Source of the DNA: Sinisalibacter sp050290705
Lineage (GTDB): Bacteria > Pseudomonadota > Alphaproteobacteria > Rhodobacterales > Rhodobacteraceae
NCBI GenBank assembly: GCA_050290705.1
Contig: JBNKIC010000013.1
Coordinates: forward strand, 3,388 to 67,387
Direction of reading: 5' to 3'
Length of the DNA: 64,000 nt
Positions 9,450 to 16,984 of this stretch are shown here, piece by piece; within the stretch, counting starts at the first letter, position 1, and every line of letters starts with the position of its first letter. The translations under genes were made by a program, and so were the position numbers. The notes under the pieces are model-generated. The model had not been told where the DNA came from. It searched no databases and saw only the letters and a list, made by a program, of their open reading frames with translations.

Positions 9450-9466
9450 CTGTCACTAACAGACAG
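9450..9466. promoter_or_regulatory. Inverted repeat between aminotransferase operon and LysR gene
   Basis: CTGTC-N7-GACAG lies 15-31 bp upstream of the aminotransferase ATG, in the short divergent gap before the LysR gene. A 10-bp palindrome, AGGCTAGCCT, overlaps its end at 9465-9474. Dyads of this size in such a gap are typical LysR-type regulator sites. Binding is inferred. Confidence 0.4.
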
Positions 9467-9529
9467 GCTAGCCTTTCATCTTTGCAAAAAATATAGAAAG
9501 TAAGTCACGTATATTGGAGAAAAACTCAC

Positions 9530-10405
9530 ATGATCGCCCCGCGCCGGTTTTTGCCCTCGATCAGTTCACTGTTGGCCCTTGAGGCGGTCGATCGGCTGGG
9601 TACTGCCATCGCCGCCGCAGAAGAGCTCGCGCTGACCCATTCCGCCGTCAGCCGTCAGCTCAAGGTGCTGGAGGGCCAGCTTGGGGTGACGCTGTTTCTG
9701 CGCGAGGGGAAAAACCTGCGCCTCACACAGGCGGGGGCGGAATATTCGCAGGCGGCGCGGGGGATCTTGCAGGATCTCGCCCGCGCCAGTCTGAAGGTGA
9801 AGGCTACCGGCTCAAAGCGCAGTCTCAACCTGGCGATTCTGCCCGCCTTTGGCATGTACTGGCTGAACCCGCGCCTGCGCGCCTTCTGCACCGCCAATCC
9901 GGATATCCTGATCAGCCAGAGTACCCGGCTCGCCCCCTTTGATTTCCAGCGCGAGAAATTCGATGCCGCCGTGCATTTCGGCGAACGCGATTGGGCCGGG
10001 GTGAATTATCTGCCGCTGGTCAGCGAACGCTCCATCGCCGTCTGCGCCCCGGATTTCGCCGAGGCTCTGCCGCTGTCGCCAGCGCAATTGCTCGAGCTGC
10101 CACTTCTGCATCTGTCCAGCCGTCCCGGTGATTGGGAGGCGTGGTTTCAACGTCATGGGCACGAGGCCCTACGGCTGCGCGGGATGCTGTTTGACCAGTT
10201 TGCCAATATGGTCGAGGCGGCGGTCTCGGGTTTTGGTGCTGCGATCATCCCGGAATTTCTGGCCGAACGCGAATTTGCGCGCGGGCGGCTGGTGCCCGTA
10301 AGCGATGGCTATTTCGATTCCGGCGGCACCTATTATCTGGTCTGGCCGAAAGCTCAGGAAACCAGCGATGCGCTGACGCGGCTGTTGGGCTGGCTTGAAG
10401 CCTGA
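9530..10405 (+). CDS. LysR-family transcriptional regulator (GcvA-like)
   Basis: A 291-residue regulator with an N-terminal winged helix-turn-helix (AAAEELALTHSAVSRQLKVLE, about 24-44) and a C-terminal effector domain of the periplasmic-binding fold. It is transcribed away from the aminotransferase/E1/AmaB/AmaA operon across about 95 bp, the usual arrangement for a LysR gene controlling its neighbour and itself. The inducer is probably a pathway intermediate such as pipecolate or aminoadipate (inference). The ATG has GGAGA nine bases upstream. Confidence 0.88.
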   Translation: MIAPRRFLPSISSLLALEAVDRLGTAIAAAEELALTHSAVSRQLKVLEGQLGVTLFLREGKNLRLTQAGAEYSQAARGILQDLARASLKVKATGSKRSLNLAILPAFGMYWLNPRLRAFCTANPDILISQSTRLAPFDFQREKFDAAVHFGERDWAGVNYLPLVSERSIAVCAPDFAEALPLSPAQLLELPLLHLSSRPGDWEAWFQRHGHEALRLRGMLFDQFANMVEAAVSGFGAAIIPEFLAEREFARGRLVPVSDGYFDSGGTYYLVWPKAQETSDALTRLLGWLEA

Positions 10406-10492
10406 CCCAACCGCCTAGTGGTCGGCGACCGGAGCCCGGAGACCGATCCGCGCCGCCGCCCTGTTGCGCGCGGGGTTAACCGCCGGTTTCGA

Positions 10493-11863
10493 CTACAGCG
10501 TATAGCTCTGATGCAGCTTCGGGGTGATGGTCTTGGCAGGCGCAAGGGCCTTGGCAAACGCCTCCATCCCCTTCGGTTCGCCATGCACCAGATAGGTGAT
10601 CTCGGGCGTGCCGGTCTGTTCATGCCAATGCTTCAGATCCTGCGCCCCGGCATGGGCGGAAAATCCGTTGATCGTGTGGATCTCGGCCCGCACCGGAATC
10701 TCGTCGCCGAACAGTTTCACCTCCTTGGCCCCGTCGATGATGATCCGCGCCAGCGTGCCCTCGGCGGCATAGCCCACAAAGATCACGCTGCAATCGGCAT
10801 GGCTCAGGTTATGGCGCAAATGGTGGCGCACCCGCCCACCGGTGCACATGCCCGATCCTGCCATGATCACCGCGCCCGAACGGATACGGTTCAAAGACAT
10901 CGACTCCGCCGCCTCGCGGGTGAAATGCAGATCGGGCAGTTTGAACGGGTCACGCCCGGAGCGCATCATCTCAGCCAGCTCGTCGCGCATCGCTTCCGGG
11001 TGGCGCCCAAACAGCCGTGTGGCCGAAATCGCCATCGGACTATCAAGAAACACCCGCAGCCCGCGCGGCACTTTGCCCGACTCCATGCCCTCGCGCAGCA
11101 CAAAGAGCAGCTCCTGCGCCCGTTCGAGCGCGAAGGTGGGGATGATCACATTGCCGCCGCGCCGGTCGGCGGCACGGATCGCGGCATAGAATTCAGCAAT
11201 CGTCGCATCCAGCGGCCGGTGCTCACGGTCGCCATAGGTGGTTTCCATCACCACCACATCGGCCCCCTGCGGCGGCGCTGGATCGTTCAAAAGGGGCCGG
11301 TCCTGCGAGCCAAGATCGCCGGAAAACAAGACCTTGCGGTGCTTTCCATCCTCATGCAGGTCGAGCAGGATACTGGCCGAGCCCAGAATATGGCCCGCAT
11401 CGTGGAAGCTGGCGCTGATCCCCTCGGCCAGCTCGATCTGCTCGCCATAGCGCGCCACCCGTCCGAACCGCTCGACCGCATCCAGCGCATCGACGGTATC
11501 GTAAAGCGGCCCGTTGCCGCTGCCGTGACGGTGCCGCCGTTTGGCGTCTTCCTCGTGCAGATGGGCGCTGTCGAGCATCACCAGCCGCGCCAGATCGCGG
11601 GTGGCAGAGGTGGCGATGACCTCGCCGGTAAAGCCGCGCTTCACCAGCAGGGGCAGCCGCCCGCAATGGTCAAGATGGGCATGGGTCAGCAGCACCACGT
11701 CAATCTGCCCGGGCGAAAACCCGAACGGATCGGCATTGTCTTCCTTCAGCTCATGGCCGCCCTGAAACATCCCGCAATCCACAAGGATCTTCTTGCCCGC
11801 ACATTCGATCAGGTGACACGAGCCGGTCACTCCGCGCGCAGCGCCGTGAAAGGACAGTTTCAT
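10493..11863 (-). CDS. MBL-fold beta-CASP metallohydrolase with RNA-specificity domain
   Basis: A 456-residue metallo-beta-lactamase-fold protein. The metal motif THAHLDHCG (about 60-68), a second-shell histidine in HDAGHILGSAS, and the aspartate in FSGDLG form the two-zinc site. A beta-CASP segment follows, with SGMCTGGR and the C-terminal histidine motif NGFSAHAG of the CPSF73/RNase J-like YSH1 group. Members cleave RNA; many bacterial ones are uncharacterised. Its ATG overlaps the stop of atpG by 4 bp, so it is the last gene of the N-ATPase operon, an arrangement not explained by a known ATPase function. Confidence 0.88.
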   Translation of the reverse strand: MKLSFHGAARGVTGSCHLIECAGKKILVDCGMFQGGHELKEDNADPFGFSPGQIDVVLLTHAHLDHCGRLPLLVKRGFTGEVIATSATRDLARLVMLDSAHLHEEDAKRRHRHGSGNGPLYDTVDALDAVERFGRVARYGEQIELAEGISASFHDAGHILGSASILLDLHEDGKHRKVLFSGDLGSQDRPLLNDPAPPQGADVVVMETTYGDREHRPLDATIAEFYAAIRAADRRGGNVIIPTFALERAQELLFVLREGMESGKVPRGLRVFLDSPMAISATRLFGRHPEAMRDELAEMMRSGRDPFKLPDLHFTREAAESMSLNRIRSGAVIMAGSGMCTGGRVRHHLRHNLSHADCSVIFVGYAAEGTLARIIIDGAKEVKLFGDEIPVRAEIHTINGFSAHAGAQDLKHWHEQTGTPEITYLVHGEPKGMEAFAKALAPAKTITPKLHQSYTL

Positions 11864-12747
11864 AGCCTCCTCCTCTCTGCCCCGGTATCGTACCGCCTTG
11901 GCTGGGCGCCGGTGGCCAGTTCAATGATTTCGCTGGTAATCTCGTCCTGCCGTAGCCGCCTTGAGCTTGCGGTGAGGCTGTGCAGCCGCTCCATCACATT
12001 GTCATGGGCGGCGATCATCGCCCGCATCCGCGCTTCGTTTTCGGCGGCAAAAGACAGCATCACCGCTTCGCTGAGCTCGGCAAAGACATATTCCTCGACC
12101 AGCCGGGTCAGCAGTTGTTGCACCGGCAGCGTGATCCGGGGGGCAACCGCGCTGTGGATGGCGGCAAAGCGCGAAAAGTCGAAAGGCACCAGCGGCTCGA
12201 TGCTCAGCCCGGCCTCACCCGGCGGCCCGGGCTGGGGATGGATCACCGTCACCTCGGATATCCGCCCCAAGGCAAGACGCTCATAGATCGCCTCGGTGAT
12301 CCGCCCGGCCAGCGCCCCAAGCTGGCCCGGATGGCTGATCATCGGGGTCGACCAGCCGGGGCTCAGCCCCAGCTCGTCCGCCACCGACGGCCCCCGACTA
12401 CCAACGATCAAAAGTTCATCTGCTGTCCCGTCGCGCAGCAGCCCGGCGGCGGCTTCAAGCGGCGGCTGACTGAACCCTCCGGCAAATCCCTGTTCGGCGC
12501 AGAACACCACCACGGCCCGCCCCCCGGCGCCATCCGCGCTTCCGGGTGGGGCTTCACTTTCGGGCAGAAAGGCCAGCGCCTCCCCGATCCCGTCGGCAAT
12601 CGTGGCGGTATAGGTGCGGATGCTGCGAAGATGCCTGTGCGCCTCCTGCAGCCGCGAGGCGGCAATCCCGCGCATCGCACCGATCACCGCCGAGAGCTTG
12701 TGCACCGTCTCGATCCGGGCTTCGACCTGGGCAAGCTGGCCACTCAT
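11860..12747 (-). CDS. atpG: N-ATPase F1 gamma subunit
   Basis: A 295-residue gamma subunit, the central shaft that couples c-ring rotation to the alpha3beta3 head. The N-terminal helix (ARIETVHKLSAVIGAMRGIAASRL) and the C-terminal helix (NVMERLHSLTASSRRLRQDEIT) form the coiled coil expected for the shaft. It is linked by ATGA overlaps to atpA before it and the MBL-fold gene after it. The chain is divergent from housekeeping gamma subunits, as N-ATPase ones are, but of normal length. Confidence 0.85.
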   Translation of the reverse strand: MSGQLAQVEARIETVHKLSAVIGAMRGIAASRLQEAHRHLRSIRTYTATIADGIGEALAFLPESEAPPGSADGAGGRAVVVFCAEQGFAGGFSQPPLEAAAGLLRDGTADELLIVGSRGPSVADELGLSPGWSTPMISHPGQLGALAGRITEAIYERLALGRISEVTVIHPQPGPPGEAGLSIEPLVPFDFSRFAAIHSAVAPRITLPVQQLLTRLVEEYVFAELSEAVMLSFAAENEARMRAMIAAHDNVMERLHSLTASSRRLRQDEITSEIIELATGAQPRRYDTGAERRRL

Positions 12748-14267
12748 GGCGCCGCCCCCTGTGCCGTGATCTCGCGCCCCAGATCGGCGATCAGCCCCGA
12801 TAACCGGCTGCGCAGATCGGGCGTCAGCGCGGTGCTCTCGTCCAGCATCGCCACCAGATCGGGCGCGTGGCTGTCGAGCCAGCCGGGCAGGCGCTGGCGC
12901 AGGGTGCCAAGTTGGGTAAGCGGCAGTGCATCCAGCACCCCGTCACCCAAAGCCCCCAACAGCGCCACCTGATCGGCACCGCGCAGGCTGGCAAAGCGCG
13001 GCTGGGTCAGCAGCGCGCGAATGCGTTCGCCCCGGGCGATCTGGCCCAGCACCCGTTTGTTGGAGATGCCGCCGAAGCGGGTGAACATTTCCAGCTCCTG
13101 AAACTGCGCATAATCGAGCCTGACCCGCCCCGAAACCTCACGCAGTGCCGGGCTCTGCGCCTTGCCGCCCACCCGGCTGACACTCAGCCCCACATCCACC
13201 GCAGGCCGCTGCCCGGCGGCAAACAGATGGGTGCTGAGCACAATCTGCCCGTCGGTGATCGAAATCAGGTTGGTGGGAATATAGGCCGACAGGTTGCCCG
13301 CATCGGTCTCGGCAATCGGCAGCGCGGTCAGCGAGCCACCGCCCTCATCCGACGCCAGCTTGGCGGCGCGTTCCAAGAGCCGCGCATGAAGGTAGAAAAT
13401 ATCGCCCGGATAGGCTTCGCGCCCCGGCGGCTCGCGGGTCAGCAGCGCCAGCTCGCGATGAGTAGCGGCGTGGCGGGTCAGATCGTCGATCACGATCAGC
13501 GCGTGCTGTCCTCGGTCACGGAAATATTCGGCCATGGTCATCCCGGTGAAGGGCGCCAGCCATTGCAGACCGGGGGCGCTGGCCGCCGTCCCGACCACGA
13601 AAATGCAGCGCTCCGGCGCGCCATGCTCACGCACCGCCGCAATCACCCGTTCCACCGCCGTGCTGCGCTGTCCCACAGCCACATAGATGCAGATCATGTC
13701 GCTGTTTTTCTGGTTGATCATCGCCTCGACCGCGAGCGCGGTTTTGCCGGTGGCGCGATCACCAAGGATCAGCTCGCGCTGCCCGCGCCCCAACGCAAAC
13801 AGGCTGTCGACCACCAGCACCCCGGTCTCGACCGGCTGCGACACCCGATCGCGCGCGATGATCGAGGGCGCGGGCCGTTCTACCGGATGGGTCTCGTCAC
13901 TGTCGATTGCGGGGCCATCGTCCAGCGGTCGCCCCAGCGGATCGACCACCCGCCCCAGAAGCGCCGACCCCACCGGCACTTTCAGCACATCGCCGGTATC
14001 GGTTACCTTGCTGCCGGTGTGAATCTCGGTGGTCTCGTCCAGCACCACCACATCGAATTCCGCGCGGTCGAGGGTCTGAACAAAGCCGTAAGCCCCGCTT
14101 TCAAACCGGACCAGCGCCCCCAGCGCCGCGTCGGGCAACCCGGTCACCCGCGCAATCCCATCGGCCAGATGCACCACCCGCCCGATCGCCTGCGCGTCGG
14201 GATGCAGCGCCGCGCGGCTGACCGCCTTGCGGCTTTCCTCCAGCCAATGCGGCGCGCGCTCAGTCAT
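12744..14267 (-). CDS. atpA: N-ATPase F1 alpha subunit
   Basis: A 507-residue alpha subunit with the Walker A motif GDRATGKTALAVE and the regulatory nucleotide-binding fold of F1 alpha (VDPLGRPLD, FTGMTMAEYFRD). The ATG at 14267 has AGGAG seven bases before it and overlaps atpF by 8 bp; the TTG at 14273 is a weaker choice. It forms the non-catalytic half of the hexameric head. The beta gene is at the far (promoter-proximal) end of the operon, as in N-ATPases and unlike housekeeping atp operons. Confidence 0.93.
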   Translation of the reverse strand: MTERAPHWLEESRKAVSRAALHPDAQAIGRVVHLADGIARVTGLPDAALGALVRFESGAYGFVQTLDRAEFDVVVLDETTEIHTGSKVTDTGDVLKVPVGSALLGRVVDPLGRPLDDGPAIDSDETHPVERPAPSIIARDRVSQPVETGVLVVDSLFALGRGQRELILGDRATGKTALAVEAMINQKNSDMICIYVAVGQRSTAVERVIAAVREHGAPERCIFVVGTAASAPGLQWLAPFTGMTMAEYFRDRGQHALIVIDDLTRHAATHRELALLTREPPGREAYPGDIFYLHARLLERAAKLASDEGGGSLTALPIAETDAGNLSAYIPTNLISITDGQIVLSTHLFAAGQRPAVDVGLSVSRVGGKAQSPALREVSGRVRLDYAQFQELEMFTRFGGISNKRVLGQIARGERIRALLTQPRFASLRGADQVALLGALGDGVLDALPLTQLGTLRQRLPGWLDSHAPDLVAMLDESTALTPDLRSRLSGLIADLGREITAQGAAP

Positions 14268-14991
14268 GGCCAAGCTCCTGCCGGATCGTCTCCAGATCGG
14301 CGCGGAAATGGTTGCGCACCACGGCCTCTGGCGCGTCGAGTTCCAGCCCGGCGATCAGGCTCGGATCGGTTTCGGCGGCAATGGTAACCTTGCGCCCCAG
14401 CGCCTCTGACAGCCGCGCTTTGATCCGCTTGGTCTCGTCTGGTGTCAGCGCACGCGCCGCACGCAGCTGCACCGGGCCACTTGCGCCAATGCCCGCCCTT
14501 GTGGTCTCGGGCAGCTCTGCCACCGCCTCGGCCAGCCCATCGACAAAGCCGTCGATCCGCGCCGCATCGGGCAGCCGGTCGAGCAGCCGCGTGGCAATAT
14601 CGGCAGCCAGCGCGCGCGCATCATCTTCCATCGCCTGCGCTTCGGCTTTGCGCAGTTTCTCAAGCTCGGCTCTGGTGGCCTCCCGCGCCGCCTCGGCCTC
14701 GGCCTTTGCGGTGCTCAGCAATGCCGCCCGCTGCGCCTCGGCCTCTTCTGTTGCTTTGGCAATCATCCCGGCGCGCTGGGCAGCAATCTCGTCGGACGTG
14801 GCTTTGGCTGCCTCGTGCTCGGCTTTCGCCGCCTCACGCTCTGCCCTGGCCTGTTCCAGCTCAGCCCCCGCCGCCGCCTGCCGCTCGGCCATGATCTTGG
14901 CCACCGGGCGGAACAGAAAGCGCGACAGCAGCCAGAGCAGCACGAGAACGTTGATCGTCTCCAGCCCCAATGTCCACCAGTCGAGTTGCAT
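14260..14991 (-). CDS. atpF: N-ATPase b subunit with delta-like C-terminal extension
   Basis: A 243-residue b subunit: one N-terminal membrane helix (about 8-27), then a long Ala/Glu/Lys-rich coiled coil to about residue 150 that forms the peripheral stalk. The last 80 or so residues (TIAAETDPSLIAGLELD...) resemble the C-terminal part of F1 delta subunits, where DPSLIGG is conserved. The operon has no separate atpH (delta) gene, so this extension probably replaces it; that is an inference from the motif. It overlaps atpA by 8 bp. Confidence 0.85.
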   Translation of the reverse strand: MQLDWWTLGLETINVLVLLWLLSRFLFRPVAKIMAERQAAAGAELEQARAEREAAKAEHEAAKATSDEIAAQRAGMIAKATEEAEAQRAALLSTAKAEAEAAREATRAELEKLRKAEAQAMEDDARALAADIATRLLDRLPDAARIDGFVDGLAEAVAELPETTRAGIGASGPVQLRAARALTPDETKRIKARLSEALGRKVTIAAETDPSLIAGLELDAPEAVVRNHFRADLETIRQELGHD

Positions 14992-15009
14992 GACGTGCGC
15001 CGCCTCCGG

Positions 15010-15258
15010 TTACACGAACGGGTTGGCGAACAGCACCAGAAGCGCGATCACCAGCGTATAGATGGCCATGGTCTCGATCATCGCGAGGCCAACGAACAGG
15101 GTGCGGCTCAGCGTGCCAGCGGCTTCTGGCTGGCGGGCAATCGCGTCCATCGCAGCGGCGACGGCGCGCCCCTCGGCCAGCGCCGGTCCGATGGCGCCGA
15201 ACGATACCGCAAGGGCGGCGGCAAGGATCGAGATGATCTGAACAAGGTTTCCGGTCAT
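15010..15258 (-). CDS. atpE: N-ATPase c subunit (rotor ring)
   Basis: An 82-residue hairpin of two membrane helices. The ion-carrying glutamate is Glu62 in the second helix (IETMAIY, with Thr63 and Tyr67). The first helix has GPALAEG with Glu29 at the position where Na+-dependent rings have Gln. The two-carboxylate pattern is known from N-ATPase rings. One such ring, from Burkholderia pseudomallei, was reported to carry protons with 17 copies per ring. Whether this one moves H+ or Na+ is not decided by sequence. The start overlaps the atpB stop (ATGA). Confidence 0.93.
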   Translation of the reverse strand: MTGNLVQIISILAAALAVSFGAIGPALAEGRAVAAAMDAIARQPEAAGTLSRTLFVGLAMIETMAIYTLVIALLVLFANPFV

Positions 15259-15953
15259 GGGGTTTGGTCCTTTCGAATGCGGGCGGATGGGGGGCGGGTT
15301 TCGCCAGCGGCGGCACCGATGAAGACGGTGGCGAGCACTGCGAAAATATAGGCCTGCACGGCGCCGGTCAGCAGATCGAGCGCCATCAGCGGGATCGGCA
15401 CCAGAAGCCCGGCCAGCGACAACACGATGCCGACCACGAAAACCCCGCTCATCACATTGCCGAAAAGCCGCACGATCAGTGAAAAGGTGCGGGTGATCTG
15501 CTCGACTATATTCAGCGGGATCATCACCCACGAAGGCTCGGCAAAGGTGGCCAGATAGCCCCGGAGCCCCTGGGCGGAGATGCCGAACCAGACCGTCGCG
15601 GCAAAGACGATCAGCGCCAGCGCAGCGTCGGTTTCCAGATGCGCAGTGGGTGGCTCGATCCCGGGGATCAGCGCCGACCAGTTGGCTACCAGCACGAACA
15701 GGAAGATCGTGCCGATCAGCGGGCGATAGGGGCCGGGCTCGCGCTGCATCGTATCGCGGATCTGACCGTCGACCGTGGCGACATAAAGCTCCAGCACTGT
15801 CTGCAGCTTGCCGGGGATCAGCACGAGTCTGCGGGTGGCGATCCAGCAGCCAAGGGTCAGCGCCAGCATGATCCCCCAGGTCACCACCACCGGCGCGGTA
15901 ATCGGCACCGGGCCGATCTGAAACAGCGGGGCAAGGGCAAGCGGGCTATCCAT
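15255..15953 (-). CDS. atpB: N-ATPase a subunit
   Basis: A 232-residue integral membrane protein forming the ion half-channels next to the c ring. The essential stator arginine is in the segment SLIVRLFGNVMSG. The C-terminal helices (AVQAYIFAVLATVFIG) match the family. It overlaps atpR by 8 bp and atpE by 4 bp. It is shorter at the N-terminus than many housekeeping a subunits. Confidence 0.93.
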   Translation of the reverse strand: MDSPLALAPLFQIGPVPITAPVVVTWGIMLALTLGCWIATRRLVLIPGKLQTVLELYVATVDGQIRDTMQREPGPYRPLIGTIFLFVLVANWSALIPGIEPPTAHLETDAALALIVFAATVWFGISAQGLRGYLATFAEPSWVMIPLNIVEQITRTFSLIVRLFGNVMSGVFVVGIVLSLAGLLVPIPLMALDLLTGAVQAYIFAVLATVFIGAAAGETRPPSARIRKDQTP

Positions 15954-16251
15954 CCTCAGCCTCCCGGCTTTGGCGCAGCACCAGCCCGCGCGCCAGCACG
16001 ATGCCGAGGGCCCCGGCGATCAGGGCGGGCGCGCCGAGAAAGGCCAAGAGGCCAAGCCCGGCAAACAGCAAGACGAAGCGCGACATATGCAGCACCAGCG
16101 TGCGCCCAACCGGCCCGCCGCTTGTGTAAAGCCGCACCACCCGCCGCAGGCTGGCGAAATGCGCAAGGCCAAGGCCAAATCCCAGCCCCACGCCGATCAG
16201 GGCGGCGATCAGGGGCGGAAGAGATTGCAGGGTGGCGATGAGATTGGTCAT
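15946..16251 (-). CDS. atpR: N-ATPase associated membrane protein AtpR
   Basis: A 101-residue protein with three predicted hydrophobic segments (LPPLIAALIGVGLGFGLGLAHF near 10-31, LVLHMSRFVLLFAGLGLLAF near 46-65, and a third to about 88). AtpR is specific to N-ATPase operons and sits between atpQ and atpB, exactly as here. Its proposed role is in assembly or ion supply of the membrane sector. It starts at the ATG overlapping the atpQ stop; the in-frame ATG at 16266 is less likely. Confidence 0.85.
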   Translation of the reverse strand: MTNLIATLQSLPPLIAALIGVGLGFGLGLAHFASLRRVVRLYTSGGPVGRTLVLHMSRFVLLFAGLGLLAFLGAPALIAGALGIVLARGLVLRQSREAEDG

Positions 16252-16526
16252 TGTCGATGCATCCATTTCCAGGCGGCGTGCAGTCCGATACCTGCGCCGA
16301 TCATGATGGCCGGGGCGGTGAACAGGACCCCGGTGTCGAATATGCGGTCGGCCAGCCGCCCGAGCACCACGCCCAGCAGCATTGGCATCACGATGGCCCA
16401 GCCCAGAATGCCGATCTGGCCCAACCGGCTGCCCAGCGACGGTTCCGGCAGATCGCGCCCCATCTCGTCGCGCTGGGCAGAGCGGCGGGCGGCTTCGGCC
16501 ATGCGGTCTTCTTCCTCGCGGGTCAT
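16248..16526 (-). CDS. atpQ: N-ATPase associated membrane protein AtpQ
   Basis: A 92-residue protein with a charged, soluble N-terminus (TREEEDRMAEAARR) and two hydrophobic helices (about 37-58 and 66-85), the layout of AtpQ and the related AtpI/MgtC-like small subunits. It sits between atpC and atpR with ATGA overlaps on both sides. Its function is not established; it is thought to help assemble the c ring or supply a divalent cation. Confidence 0.85.
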   Translation of the reverse strand: MTREEEDRMAEAARRSAQRDEMGRDLPEPSLGSRLGQIGILGWAIVMPMLLGVVLGRLADRIFDTGVLFTAPAIMIGAGIGLHAAWKWMHRQ

Positions 16527-16984
16527 CTGTCCCTCCTTGCCTGCGTGGCAATTGCGGGTGGAGGATCAAACGCGCCGCTCGTGCCGGGGCGCAGATAGCG
16601 CAGAAGCTGGCGCAGGGCCTGCGCGTGCAGGCGGGTTTCCTCCACCCGGGCTCGTCGCACGTCTTCCTCTTCATCGGCGCGCATCTTCGCCACCTCGGCT
16701 TCCAGCGCGGCAAGGTCGTCGCCCAGCAGCCCCTCGCGGCACGCCACCGCCACCTTGGTTCCGCCGCTCACCGTCATCAGCCCGCCGCGCAGGGCGCAGA
16801 AATGCGGCACGCCGTCGCTCCCCTGCCAGCGCAGCACCGAGGCGGGCAGGGCGGTCAGAAAATCCGTATGCTCGGGCAGAATGCCAAAGCCGCCGCTTTC
16901 ATCCTCTGCCCTGAGGGCGGTGACCTCCGGCGCGTCGACCAGCACCGTCATCGGCGTGGTGATGGTGAGATGCAGCGCACTCAT
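16523..16984 (-). CDS. atpC: N-ATPase F1 epsilon subunit
   Basis: A 153-residue epsilon subunit: an N-terminal beta-sandwich (LHLTITTPMTVLVDAPEVTALRAED, GFGILPEHTDFL) followed by a C-terminal helical arm. It contacts gamma and the c ring and can brake ATP hydrolysis. The true start is the ATG at 16984 overlapping the atpD stop; a longer frame upstream is only an extension inside atpD. Confidence 0.9.
   Translation of the reverse strand: MSALHLTITTPMTVLVDAPEVTALRAEDESGGFGILPEHTDFLTALPASVLRWQGSDGVPHFCALRGGLMTVSGGTKVAVACREGLLGDDLAALEAEVAKMRADEEEDVRRARVEETRLHAQALRQLLRYLRPGTSGAFDPPPAIATQARRDR

Noticed and set aside
15255..15953. Frameshift between atpB and atpR
   Set aside because: The 8-bp overlap of stop and start is normal coupling and both proteins have the expected length.
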